Shown: positions 18,407 through 28,100 of the stretch, piece by piece
How the letters are laid out: every line of letters starts with the position of its first letter
Position numbering within the stretch: position 1 is the stretch's first letter
NCBI GenBank assembly: GCA_019112875.1
Contig: DXIO01000091.1
Location: 58,507 to 122,506, forward strand
DNA: 64,000 bases
DNA from: Candidatus Aquabacterium excrementipullorum
GTDB lineage: Bacteria > Pseudomonadota > Gammaproteobacteria > Burkholderiales > Burkholderiaceae_C
Direction: 5' to 3'
The notes under the pieces: generated by a model
The model's input: the letters and a program-made list of their open reading frames with translations, nothing else
Told to the model about the DNA's origin: nothing
The model's database searches: none
Translations under genes and position numbers: made by a program

Positions 18407-19944
18407 TCCAGCGGCTTGCCCGGCACCGGCATCACCGGAATCGTCTTGCGCTTCTTGCTCAGCGCGTACTCCCGGTGAGAGAGTGATTGCCCCAGGAACT
18501 CGCGCAGCGTCGGCCCATGACGCCGAAGCCGCGTGTCCATCACGAACTCCCGCACCTCGCTGAACCACACGCGCCGCCCCATGCGCGTGTACCAGCGCAT
18601 GGCATGGCGGTAGTCCGGGTCGCGGTGCAAGAGCATCCGTGCCACCTGGCTGGGCCGCATCTGCACAAAGACCTCGATCAGCTTGAACCACAGGAAGACG
18701 CGCCACGGTGGCACCTTGCCGCCGCTGAGCACCTGGTGCTTGTAGTCCCAGCGGCGCGTATCCTCCTGGATCACCTGGCGATCCTGCACGTCGTCGAAGA
18801 AGGGCGTCCAGCGGTGCGGCGTGGCGTACAGCAGCTGGATCTGGTCGGGGTCGTAGCTCAGCAGGTGGCGGAAGGTCTTCCAGTAGTCGCGATCGGTCTC
18901 TTCCTGGAACCCGATCACGCAGGTGGCCATCGAGATGATGCCGTGCTCGCGCATCAGGGCGATCGCCTGCCGGTCTTCCGTGGTGGTGGCCTTCTTGCGG
19001 ATGGCCTCGATCGTGGCCTCGTCATAGCTCTCGATGCCCAGCAGGAAGCGGATCACGCCAGCGCGCTTGTACAAGTGCAGGATGTCGGCATCGCGCACGA
19101 TGTCGCCGGCACGGGTGGAGCCGACCAGCAGCAGCGGCACGTTCTCGGCGATGAGTGCTTCAAGAAATGCCTTCCAGGCCTTGCGCGAGCCGGTGGGCAG
19201 CTCGTCGGCGAAGTTGATCAGCTCGACGCCCTGCTCGCGGTGCAGGCGCGCCAGCTCCTTCGCGAACCTGACCGGATCACGGTGGCGCCATTGCGTCCAG
19301 TAGCCACGCTGGCCGCAGTAGCTGCACGGGTAGGGGCAGCCGCGCGAGAACTGCACCACCACCGCGCGCTTGCCACCCCAGTAGCTGTAACGGCTGTGCT
19401 CGATCAGCTCCCAGCCCACGCGGTAATCGTCGAGGTCGCGGATCATCTCGGCCGGCGGCGTGTCGGTGGGCACCCCGTCGCGCCGGAAGGCGATGCCGTC
19501 CACCTCGTCCAGCGGCGTGCCTTGGTCCAGGGCCTGCATCAGCTGCAGGGCCGTGCGTTCGCCTTCGCCACGCACGATGAAGTCGATGCAGGCGTGATCG
19601 CGCAGGATCTCGTCCCAGTGGTAGGTAGGATGCACGCCGCCATAGACGATCAGCGTGTCCGGGCAGACGCGTTTGATGCGCTCACACAGGTCGATCACGG
19701 TGACATGGACCGAGCTGGAGCCCGAGTGCCCGATCATCAGCACCGATGGCGGCTGCACGCTCACGGCCTGCACGATCTCGCCCAGGGTCATGGGGCCGAA
19801 TTCGGCATCCACCAGCCGCACCATGAAGCCTGCGTCGATCAAGGGGCCGCCAATGCTGAGCAGGCCCAGCGGCGGCAACTGCTCTTTCGGAATGCGGCTG
19901 CCGATGGCCGTGTGCGGCGGGTTCAGCAATAAAACGTCCATCAC
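18367..19944 (-). CDS. Cobalamin-binding radical SAM protein, BchE/P-methylase-like family
   Basis: N-terminal 'MDVLLLNPPHTAIGSRIPKEQLPPLGLLSIGGPLIDAGF' B12-type domain, 'RGCPYPCSYCGQRGYW' radical SAM CxxxCxxC. Confidence 0.85.
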   Translation of the reverse strand: MMDVLLLNPPHTAIGSRIPKEQLPPLGLLSIGGPLIDAGFMVRLVDAEFGPMTLGEIVQAVSVQPPSVLMIGHSGSSSVHVTVIDLCERIKRVCPDTLIVYGGVHPTYHWDEILRDHACIDFIVRGEGERTALQLMQALDQGTPLDEVDGIAFRRDGVPTDTPPAEMIRDLDDYRVGWELIEHSRYSYWGGKRAVVVQFSRGCPYPCSYCGQRGYWTQWRHRDPVRFAKELARLHREQGVELINFADELPTGSRKAWKAFLEALIAENVPLLLVGSTRAGDIVRDADILHLYKRAGVIRFLLGIESYDEATIEAIRKKATTTEDRQAIALMREHGIISMATCVIGFQEETDRDYWKTFRHLLSYDPDQIQLLYATPHRWTPFFDDVQDRQVIQEDTRRWDYKHQVLSGGKVPPWRVFLWFKLIEVFVQMRPSQVARMLLHRDPDYRHAMRWYTRMGRRVWFSEVREFVMDTRLRRHGPTLREFLGQSLSHREYALSKKRKTIPVMPVPGKPLDQSSRINIASSRQ

Positions 19945-20027
19945 ACCCCCTTCGATTCTTTATGAGGAGATGCTACCCGGGCCGGCCAGGCGCCGGGCCT
20001 TGGTTTGTCCTAGGCGTTGCGCCGGCG

Positions 20028-21056
20028 CTAGTCCACCGTGGCCAGGGCCTGCCCGTGGCGCGACGCGCTCGGCGGGTGCCCGATGATCCGCTTGAACGCC
20101 CGACTGAACGAGGCCTCGGAGTCATAGCCCAGGCGATCAGCCGCGACGGCGATGCGCATGCCGTCGTCGGCGATCCAACGCCGCGCCTGGAACATCTTGA
20201 TCTTGGCCACGTAGCGGGCCGGGCTCTCGCCCATGGTGCGCGTGAAGGCCTCGGCGAAGCGCGAGCGCGAGGCGCCCATCAGGTCGGCCAGCACGGGCAC
20301 GCTCCAGTCGCCCTCCGGATCTGCATGGATGGCGGCGATCACCTTGCCGATCTTCGGGCAGCGCACCGCCGCGATCCAGCCGGTGGAATCACTGCAGCCA
20401 CACTCCACCCACGCGCGGATGATGCTGGCCGCCAGCACATCGGCCAGGCGCGCCAAGATGCCGCAGGCGCCGATGCGGCCCAGCGAAACCTCGCGCTCCA
20501 TGGCCTCCAGCAGGGCCGGCACGCTGGGGTCGCGCTGGGCCAGGTCACCGGCCAGCATCACGTCCGGCATCATCGCGATCAGCGGGTGCAGCGGGTCCAG
20601 GTTGAAGCGCATGGTGCCGCAGAACATCACGTCTTTCGGGCCGGCGATCTGCGGTGTGGTCATGCCATCCGGATCACGCTCGCGTGGCCCGCCGCCCACC
20701 AGGTAGATGTTCTCGGACACGGGCACGCGCGCCAGGGATGCGATGTCCACCGCTGGCGCTTCGGGCGCACTGGCCAGGATGTGGAAGCACCCTCGCGGCA
20801 GCAGCACGGCATCGCCCTGGTTGAGCCGCACCCAGTCCTGCGTCTCGGTGCGCAGCCAGCAGCCACCGCTGCCCACGAAGTGGAAACGCGCCGAGCGCTG
20901 TGCCGGAAACGCGATGGCCCAGGGCTCGTTCATCACGCAGCGGCCGTACTCGACCCCATCCAGGCGCAGGCCCAGGAGAATCTCGGCCAGCAGGTCTTTG
21001 GGCTCCTGAGGTGCGGTGACGGGCGCCCGCGCCACAGTGGACAAAAAGTCAAGCAT
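20028..21056 (-). CDS. AraC family transcriptional regulator with cupin sensor domain
   Basis: C-terminal double HTH 'DWSVPVLADLMGASRSRFAEAFTRTMGESPARYVAKIKMFQARRWI...RLGYDSEASFSRAFKRIIGHPPS'. Confidence 0.92.
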   Translation of the reverse strand: MLDFLSTVARAPVTAPQEPKDLLAEILLGLRLDGVEYGRCVMNEPWAIAFPAQRSARFHFVGSGGCWLRTETQDWVRLNQGDAVLLPRGCFHILASAPEAPAVDIASLARVPVSENIYLVGGGPRERDPDGMTTPQIAGPKDVMFCGTMRFNLDPLHPLIAMMPDVMLAGDLAQRDPSVPALLEAMEREVSLGRIGACGILARLADVLAASIIRAWVECGCSDSTGWIAAVRCPKIGKVIAAIHADPEGDWSVPVLADLMGASRSRFAEAFTRTMGESPARYVAKIKMFQARRWIADDGMRIAVAADRLGYDSEASFSRAFKRIIGHPPSASRHGQALATVD

Positions 21057-21143
21057 TCCGGCTCTTTCGGCATTCAAACGCCTTGAGCTTATCCATAAGC
21101 TGACAACCCCTGATGACAAAGGCCATTGGCCTCGTGACCGCCC

Positions 21144-22388
21144 ATGACTTCCTCGATCTGCCCTGAATGCCTGGACGATGCCGCCGCCGCGCCAGCATCC
21201 GAGGCATCCGTTTCAACATCCACCGGCGCCCCGGCCGAAGCGCTGTGGCCCGCCGTGGCCTCGCTGGCCCTGGGCGTGTTCGGCCTGGTGACGGCCGAGT
21301 TCCTGCCCGCCAGCCTGCTGACCGCGATGGCGACCGATCTCCACGTCAGCGATGGTGCGGCGGGCCAGGCCGTCACGGCCACGGCCCTGGTGGGCGCGGT
21401 GGCGGCGCCGTCCATCCCCCTGCTCACGCGCAGGCTGGACCGCAAGCTGGTGATGCTGGCCCTGACCATCCTGCTGGTGGTTTCGAACGTGATGGCCGCC
21501 ACGGCGTCCAGCCTGCCGGTGCTGCTGGTAGCGCGCGTGCTGCTGGGCATCGCGCTGGGCGGCTTCTGGTCCATGTCGGCCGCGCTGGCCATGCGGCTGG
21601 TGCCCGATGCCCTGTTCGCACGGGCCATGTCGTTCATCCTCACTGGCGTGTCGGTGGCCACCGTGTGCGCCGCCCCCATCGGCGCATGGATGGGCGATAC
21701 CTGGGGCTGGCGCAGCGCCTTCATCGCGGCCGGCGTGGTCAGCGTGCTGACGCTGGCGGTGCAACTGTTCACCCTGCCGGCACTGCCCCCGCGCGACAAC
21801 CCCAACCTGCGCGTGCTGGGCGAGCTGCTCACGCGGCCCACCGTGCGCGTGGCCCTGTTGGCCGTGCTGCTGGTGATCTCGGGGCACTTCGCCGGCTTCA
21901 CCTACATCCGCCCGCTGATGGAGCACGTCACGCAGATGTCGGTGAGCACGATCACCGCCGTGCTGCTGGGCTACGGCATCGGCGGCTTCTTCGGCAACTT
22001 CGTCGGCGGCTGGCTGACCGGCCGCAGCGAGCGGATCGCCATCGTCTGCGGCGGCGGCATGGTGGCCGTGCTGGCCGCCACGCTGCTGATCGGGGCGCAT
22101 TCGGTGATCGTCACGGCCATCGCCGTCACGCTGTGGGGCTTCGCATTCGGCGCCTTCCCCGTGGGCTTCCAGACCTGGATCGTGCGGGCCGCGCCCGACC
22201 AGGCCGAGGGGGCGGGCGGGCTGCTGGTCGCGGCCTTCCAGATCGCGATCGCCAGCGGGGCCATCGGCGGCGGGCTGCTGGTCGACCACATTGGCGCGCT
22301 GGGGGGCCCCACCTTCGCGGTGGCCGCGATCACGCTGGGCACCCTGCTCACGCTGCGCCATGGCCCGCGTACCGTGCATGCCACCTGA
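21144..22388 (+). CDS. MFS transporter
   Basis: 414 aa, 12-TM hydropathy pattern, 'LTRRLDRKLVMLALTILLVVSNVMAA' loop 2-3 region. Confidence 0.9.
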   Translation: MTSSICPECLDDAAAAPASEASVSTSTGAPAEALWPAVASLALGVFGLVTAEFLPASLLTAMATDLHVSDGAAGQAVTATALVGAVAAPSIPLLTRRLDRKLVMLALTILLVVSNVMAATASSLPVLLVARVLLGIALGGFWSMSAALAMRLVPDALFARAMSFILTGVSVATVCAAPIGAWMGDTWGWRSAFIAAGVVSVLTLAVQLFTLPALPPRDNPNLRVLGELLTRPTVRVALLAVLLVISGHFAGFTYIRPLMEHVTQMSVSTITAVLLGYGIGGFFGNFVGGWLTGRSERIAIVCGGGMVAVLAATLLIGAHSVIVTAIAVTLWGFAFGAFPVGFQTWIVRAAPDQAEGAGGLLVAAFQIAIASGAIGGGLLVDHIGALGGPTFAVAAITLGTLLTLRHGPRTVHAT

Positions 22389-22421
22389 CTCGCTGACATC
22401 ACGTCCACAGGAAGCTTTCAG

Positions 22422-23459
22422 ATGACGATCGGCCACAGCACCGTCAACCGCCGCATCCTTCTGGCGGCTCACCCGCAGGGCCTGCCCACCGCGCAGGACT
22501 TCCGCCTTGACACGCGGCCCATCCTCGCACCGGCCGATGGCCAGGTGCTGCTGCGCACGCTGTACCTGTCGCTCGATCCGTACATGCGCAACCTGATGGA
22601 GAAGGTGGGGCCGGGCTACGCACCGCCGGTGCCACTGGGCGAGACCATGGTCGGGGGCACGGTCAGCCGTGTGGTCGCCTCACGCCACCCGCGCTTCACG
22701 GTGGGCGAGTTGGTGCTGGGCAATGCGGGTTGGCAGGACTACGCCGTGTCCAATGGCGACGATCTGATGCCGCTCGGCGATCTGGCACAGCCCTCGCTGG
22801 CCCTGGGCGGCCTGGGCATGCCCGGCTTCACCGCCTACGTGGGCCTGCAGGACATCGGCCAGCCGCGCGCGGGCGAAACGGTCGTCGTGGCTGCGGCCAC
22901 TGGCGCTGTCGGCGCGGTGGTGGGGCAACTGGCCAAGCTGCAAGGCGCGCACGTGGTCGGCATCGCGGGCGGCGCCGACAAGTGCCGCCATGCCGTGGAC
23001 CACCTGGGTTTCGATGCCTGCCTGGACCGGCACGATGCACAACTCGCGCAGCATCTGGCCCAGGCCTGCCCTGATGGCATCGACGTCTACTTCGAGAATG
23101 TGGGCGGCGCCGTGTTCGATGCCGTGCTGCCGCTGCTGAACCTCGGCGCGCGCATTCCCGTGTGCGGCTTCATCGCCCACTACAACGACGCCGGGCCATC
23201 AACCGGCCCGGACCGCCTGCCCGGGCTGGTCGCCACCCTGCTGCAAAAGCGCGTGCGCATGCAGGGCTTCATCATCCTGGACCACTACGGCGAGCGCTTC
23301 GATGCCTTCCGCCGCGAGATGGCGCAGTGGATGGCGCAAGGCCGCATCAAGCTGGATGAAGAGGTGATCGATGGCCTTGAAAACGCGCCCGAGGCCTTCC
23401 GCGGCCTGCTGCAGGGCAGGCACCTGGGCAAGCTGGTGATCAAGGTGTCGGACGATTGA
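22422..23459 (+). CDS. NADP-dependent MDR oxidoreductase (curcumin/alkenal reductase-like)
   Basis: 'VLLRTLYLSLDPYMRNLM', 'AATGAVGAVVGQLAKLQGAHVVGIAGGADKC', 'VDVYFENVGG'-type motif (GIDVYFENVGGAVFDAVLPLL). Confidence 0.92.
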   Translation: MTIGHSTVNRRILLAAHPQGLPTAQDFRLDTRPILAPADGQVLLRTLYLSLDPYMRNLMEKVGPGYAPPVPLGETMVGGTVSRVVASRHPRFTVGELVLGNAGWQDYAVSNGDDLMPLGDLAQPSLALGGLGMPGFTAYVGLQDIGQPRAGETVVVAAATGAVGAVVGQLAKLQGAHVVGIAGGADKCRHAVDHLGFDACLDRHDAQLAQHLAQACPDGIDVYFENVGGAVFDAVLPLLNLGARIPVCGFIAHYNDAGPSTGPDRLPGLVATLLQKRVRMQGFIILDHYGERFDAFRREMAQWMAQGRIKLDEEVIDGLENAPEAFRGLLQGRHLGKLVIKVSDD

Positions 23460-23613
23460 GCCGCGCAGCAGCCGCTTCGTTCAAGCAGTAGTGCGCCCGG
23501 CGTCCATCCATATGCGCATTGCTTCGTTTCGAGGGCAGGACACAACTTCTACGATTTGTGACGTGAGATTGCACACGCTGTGCACTCACCAAACATCCAA
23601 GGAGTTGCACACC

Positions 23614-24468
23614 ATGCACACGTTCGCATTTGCTCGCCGCCTCGCACCCGTGGCCCTGGCCGCCCTCACATTGGCCGCGGCTTCTGTCTCTGCCCAGGCC
23701 GCCGTCGCCTTCAACGCTTTTGCCTTCGATTCGGCCGTGTCCACCAGTGGCGCCTTCGGCGGCGTCAACGGCATCTACGGCAATGGCGATGTGCGCCTGG
23801 ACAGCGTCAGCTTCAACGGCCAGACGCTCACGCAGAGCGGCCTTCAGACCGTGGCCAGCACCACCATCGTGCTGGACGACGGCATCGACGTGGCACGGGG
23901 CGGGCACAACCTGGCCTCCGGCCGTGGCATCAACAGCGTGGCCGATGGCTGGGTGGGCGAAGGCACCGCCACCATCACGCCCACCAGCGCGGACCTGCAG
24001 AGCGCGCTGGCCAATTACAACCTGACCAGCATCGTCGTGACCCGCGAAGCGCCCGGCCTGGCCATCGTCGACGTGAGCTTCGCCAACCCCACCAACACCT
24101 TCTTCCTGTGGGAGCGCGGCGCCAACAGCGACCTGCTGGTGCAGGCACTGGACGACAACGGCGGCGTGATCGGCAGCTACACCGTGCTGCGCCAGAACTA
24201 CACCAACACCGGCATCATCGTCACCACCGACAACGGCAGCTTCCTGAACAATGGACAAGCGCTGGGCGCCATCGGCTTCCAGACGGACACGGCCGTCAGC
24301 CGCCTGCGCCTGGCCAGCTTCAGCACCGACACGATCAACTTCAACGGGCCGGACTACAAGATCCTGGCCACGGCGCAGCCGGTGCCCGAGCCCGGCAGCT
24401 GGGCCCTGCTGGCCAGCGGCCTGGGCGTGATCGCCATGCTGGGACGGCGTCGCAAGATCGAAGGCTGA
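23614..24468 (+). CDS. PEP-CTERM sorting domain surface protein
   Basis: AAGGAG SD upstream of ATG 23614; signal peptide 'LAALTLAAASVSAQAA'; C-terminus 'PVPEPGSWALLASGLGVIAMLGRRRKIEG'. Confidence 0.9.
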   Translation: MHTFAFARRLAPVALAALTLAAASVSAQAAVAFNAFAFDSAVSTSGAFGGVNGIYGNGDVRLDSVSFNGQTLTQSGLQTVASTTIVLDDGIDVARGGHNLASGRGINSVADGWVGEGTATITPTSADLQSALANYNLTSIVVTREAPGLAIVDVSFANPTNTFFLWERGANSDLLVQALDDNGGVIGSYTVLRQNYTNTGIIVTTDNGSFLNNGQALGAIGFQTDTAVSRLRLASFSTDTINFNGPDYKILATAQPVPEPGSWALLASGLGVIAMLGRRRKIEG

Positions 24469-24610
24469 CACCCGCCACAAGGCCTGACGCCTCAAAGGGG
24501 CGTCCCTGGGCGGGCCACCGTGCCCGGCACCTCCATGCGCTTCGTCAGCGTGGGCGACAGCACACAGAGGATCGCGGGCCTGCTGGCCTACCTGCGCACG
24601 CAGCAGCAGC

Positions 24611-25255
24611 TCACACCAGCGCAGCCTGCCCCTGCAGCACGGCAGGGCCGCTCGCGGCCTGCTCGGCCGATCGGGCGCCCCAGGTGTGCGTGTTGGACAC
24701 CTCGATGCCGGCCATGGCCTCGTCCCACTCTTCGCGCCGCACCGCGTGCCAGGCACGGCCCAGGTGCACGGGGCCTTCGGCATCCAGCAGCAGCACCATC
24801 GAGCCCTCGATCAGCGGCGCGGTCAGCGCGCGGAAGCCCTGAGAACGGATCAAGCCCTTCACCTGCTCCGCCTGCAAACCGCTCAGCATGTCGCGCAGCA
24901 GGCGCGCCAGCTCGGCCGTATCGCTCACCTCGGTGTCCTGCGGGGCCAGGCTGTCGATGCTGCCGTTGTGCATCAGCAGCAGGCCCGGGTGCACCACGAA
25001 GGGATGTGCCATCTCGTGGTTGACGTCGCCGTGCGTGGCCCGGCGCAGGTGCAGGTAGACCTCGGTGTCCAGCGGCAGGCGGGCGTTGTGCGCGATCAGC
25101 TCCTCGTAGGACAGCCCCCGCGCCCAGACCAGCTGCCCCGGCGCCCCACCGTCACGGTGGAAAAAACCCCAGCCATGGTGGTTGTGCCGCCAGGCGTTTT
25201 CAAGGAAATCGGCGGTGATGCGGCGTCCAGGAGACTTCTTGATGATCAGACACAT
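24611..25255 (-). CDS. Class II glutamine amidotransferase
   Basis: Starts MCLIIKKSPGRRITADFLENAWRHNHHGWGFF; Cys2 nucleophile position fixes the start at 25255 rather than 25327. Confidence 0.8.
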   Translation of the reverse strand: MCLIIKKSPGRRITADFLENAWRHNHHGWGFFHRDGGAPGQLVWARGLSYEELIAHNARLPLDTEVYLHLRRATHGDVNHEMAHPFVVHPGLLLMHNGSIDSLAPQDTEVSDTAELARLLRDMLSGLQAEQVKGLIRSQGFRALTAPLIEGSMVLLLDAEGPVHLGRAWHAVRREEWDEAMAGIEVSNTHTWGARSAEQAASGPAVLQGQAALV

Positions 25256-25455
25256 AGGTTGATGTTGCCGGACAAGCGCCGGCGGCCATGCGGGCAGGAA
25301 CTGGTCAAACCTTAGACTGTTCCCCATTTATCGCAAGAAACATTCCATCAGACGCTTATGCGACACCCTCATGACAGGCTCTCGCCTGCAAAGTTGTCGC
25401 ATCTCTGATATGTTTCGCGCCTCCACACAGACAGAGGCTCCGAGGAGAGCGCATC

Positions 25456-26973
25456 TTGACCCCCCTGATTGAACGACTGCGCGCCCTGTCGCCCGAGCAG
25501 CTGCAAGGCATGCGCCGCGGCATTGAAAAGGAGAGCCTGCGCACCACGCCGGATGGCCAACTGGCGCTGACACCGCACCCGCGTCCGCTGGGCTCGGCGC
25601 TGACGAACCCGCACATCACCACCGACTTCAGCGAATCGCAGCTGGAGCTGGTGACCGGCGCGCACACCAGCGCGGCACAGGCCGTTCAAGAACTCACCCG
25701 TGTGCACCAGTTCGTCTACCGCGCCTTGGGCCGCGAGCAGATGTGGGTCAGCAGCATGCCCGGCGATCTGCCGCCGGATGCCGGCATCCCGATCGGCCAG
25801 TACGGCAGCTCCAACGTGGGCCTGGCCAAGCGCGTCTACCGCATCGGCCTGTCGAACCGCTATGGCCCGCGCATGCAGACCATCTCCGGCATCCACTACA
25901 ACTGGTCGATGCCGGGCCTCAGCAACGACGACTATTTCGCGCTGATCCGCAACTTCCGCCGCCAATCCTTCCTGCTGCTGTGGCTGTTCGGCGCCTCGCC
26001 CGCCACCACCGCCGGCTTCGTCGATGGACTGCCGCATGGCCTGCAACCGCTCGGTGACCAGACCATGTACCTGCCGCATGCCACCTCGCTGCGCATGGGC
26101 CGCCTAGGCTACCAGAGCGATGCGCAAGGCGCCCTGGCCGTGAGCTACAACAGCCTCAAGGGTTATGCCGCCTCGTTGCAGGAGGCCTTGACGCGCCCCT
26201 ACCCACCTTACGAGGCCTTGGGCGTTCAGGATGAGGCCGGCGGCTACAAGCAACTGTCCACCTCGCTGCTGCAGATCGAGAACGAGTTCTACAGCACCAT
26301 CCGTCCCAAGCGCGTGATCCGGTCGGGCGAGCGCCCGCTGCATGCCCTGCGCGAACGCGGCGTCGAGTACGTCGAGGTGCGCTGCATGGACCTGAACCCC
26401 TTCCTGCCCGTGGGCATCGACGAGGCCACGGCGCGCTTCCTGGACACCTTCCTGCTGCACTGCCTGCTGTCGGACAGCCCGCCCGACACCCCGCAGGAGA
26501 TCGCGGCCCTGGCGCGCAATCAGCAAAGCACTGCCGCACGCGGGCGCGAACCTGGCCTGCACCTGGAGCGTGACGGCCAGCCCGTGCTGCTGACGGATTG
26601 GGCCCGCGAGATCGTGGACGCCTGCCTGCCGATCGCGGAGCAACTGGATGCCGTGCTGGGTGGCCATGGCCATCGCCAGGCCTGGGAAGCCGCCTCGGCA
26701 GCGGTGAACGACCCGGCCAGGTTGCCATCCGCCGCCGTGGTCGCAGCGATGCAGCAGGATCCCGCAGGGGGCCACGTGGGTTTCGCGCTGGCACGATCGG
26801 CCAACGCGCGAGACGCGTTGCTGGCGCTCGATCTGCCCGAGAACGCGCGCGCCGCCTTCGAGCGGCAGGCCGCCGACTCCATCCAGGAGCAGGCCGCCAT
26901 CGAAGCCGCCGACACCCTGCCCTTCGAGGCCTTCCGGCAAGACTACATGTCGCCCTCACACCTGGTGGTGTGA
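25456..26973 (+). CDS. gshA: Glutamate-cysteine ligase
   Basis: 'RRGIEKESLRTTPDGQLALTPHPRPLGSALTNPHITTDFSESQLELVTG' and 'RMQTISGIHYNWSMP' typical of proteobacterial GshA. Confidence 0.95.
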   Translation: MTPLIERLRALSPEQLQGMRRGIEKESLRTTPDGQLALTPHPRPLGSALTNPHITTDFSESQLELVTGAHTSAAQAVQELTRVHQFVYRALGREQMWVSSMPGDLPPDAGIPIGQYGSSNVGLAKRVYRIGLSNRYGPRMQTISGIHYNWSMPGLSNDDYFALIRNFRRQSFLLLWLFGASPATTAGFVDGLPHGLQPLGDQTMYLPHATSLRMGRLGYQSDAQGALAVSYNSLKGYAASLQEALTRPYPPYEALGVQDEAGGYKQLSTSLLQIENEFYSTIRPKRVIRSGERPLHALRERGVEYVEVRCMDLNPFLPVGIDEATARFLDTFLLHCLLSDSPPDTPQEIAALARNQQSTAARGREPGLHLERDGQPVLLTDWAREIVDACLPIAEQLDAVLGGHGHRQAWEAASAAVNDPARLPSAAVVAAMQQDPAGGHVGFALARSANARDALLALDLPENARAAFERQAADSIQEQAAIEAADTLPFEAFRQDYMSPSHLVV

Positions 26974-26982
26974 GGCCATCGC

Positions 26983-27222
26983 TCAGCAGCGGCCAGAACG
27001 GCGGCTGCGCGGGTTGAGCTTGTCGATCTCCGTCAACTGCTGCTTGAGCAGGATCAGCAGGGTCCGCGCGTCGTCGACCGGAATCGACAGGCAGCTGGTG
27101 GTGGCGGCCTCCTCGCCCTTGCTTTGGCGGGGCTGCACCAGCACATCGACCCCCAGCTCGATCAGGCCCTTGTTGTGCCTGGCCGATTTCAGGCGTTGCA
27201 GTTCGAGGTCGTAGGTCTTCAT
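26983..27222 (-). CDS. Hypothetical 79-aa protein coupled to eutC
   Basis: [69 protein letters not shown]...; ATGA overlap with eutC stop. Confidence 0.7.
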   Translation of the reverse strand: MKTYDLELQRLKSARHNKGLIELGVDVLVQPRQSKGEEAATTSCLSIPVDDARTLLILLKQQLTEIDKLNPRSRRSGRC

Positions 27223-28100
27223 GTGTTGTTCTCCGGCGGGGAATCGATGCGGGATTGTCGGGCAATCTCGGGCATCGGCCCGCCGGGCAGCAGGAATGAG
27301 GCGCTCGCCAAGGCACTTTCACCGGCTGGCGTGCCGGTTTCGTCCTTGAGCGCGACACCCGTCAGCCCTCGGCGCCGGGCCTCGTCCATCAGCCAGTGCA
27401 GCTTGTCCGCCGCCTCGGCATACCCCAGGCCCGCCGGCCGGATGTTGGAGATGCAGTTGCGCTGAGCGTCACTCAGGCCCACACGTGGCATCCAGCTCAT
27501 GTACAGGCCCATGCTGTCGGGCGAGCTCAGGCCTGGCCGCTCGCCGATCAGCACCACGACCAGGCGCGCGCCCAGCAGCTCGCCCACCTCGTCGGCCACG
27601 GCCACACGTCCTTGTTCGACCACGCTCAGCGGCGCGATACGCCAGCCCTCGCCCTGAAGGCGCGGCAGCACGGCCTGCAGGAAAGGCAAGGCATGGCGGC
27701 CGATGGCCAGGGCCGACAAGCCATCGGCCACGACGAAGGCCACGTCATGAGGCCTTGCCTCGGCATCGCCGCGACAGGCCAGCAACGCTTCGCGCGATGG
27801 CGCGTCCAGCCGCCGCCCCAGATCCGGCCGCTGCAGGTAGATGCCGCGATCGGCAGCCGCACTGTGCAGGCGCAGGCAGCCGTGGCCCAGTGCCTGCAAG
27901 GCGGCGTGCAGCGCCTCGGCATCCAGTGCCAGGTGCACGGCATCACGGGCCTGCGCATGCGCCAGTTGAAAGGCCAGTTGCGGCGCCGTGGGCTGGCTCA
28001 CCCCGGCACGGCCCAGCGCGATGCGGGCGTCGGTGAGCCGCTTCAACAGCATCCACGGATTGGCGATGACCTTGGCTGCGTGGTCTGGCATCGTGCTCAA
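27219..28100 (-). CDS. eutC: Ethanolamine ammonia-lyase small subunit
   Basis: '[28 protein letters not shown]', '[54 protein letters not shown]'. Confidence 0.95.
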   Translation of the reverse strand: MSTMPDHAAKVIANPWMLLKRLTDARIALGRAGVSQPTAPQLAFQLAHAQARDAVHLALDAEALHAALQALGHGCLRLHSAAADRGIYLQRPDLGRRLDAPSREALLACRGDAEARPHDVAFVVADGLSALAIGRHALPFLQAVLPRLQGEGWRIAPLSVVEQGRVAVADEVGELLGARLVVVLIGERPGLSSPDSMGLYMSWMPRVGLSDAQRNCISNIRPAGLGYAEAADKLHWLMDEARRRGLTGVALKDETGTPAGESALASASFLLPGGPMPEIARQSRIDSPPENNT

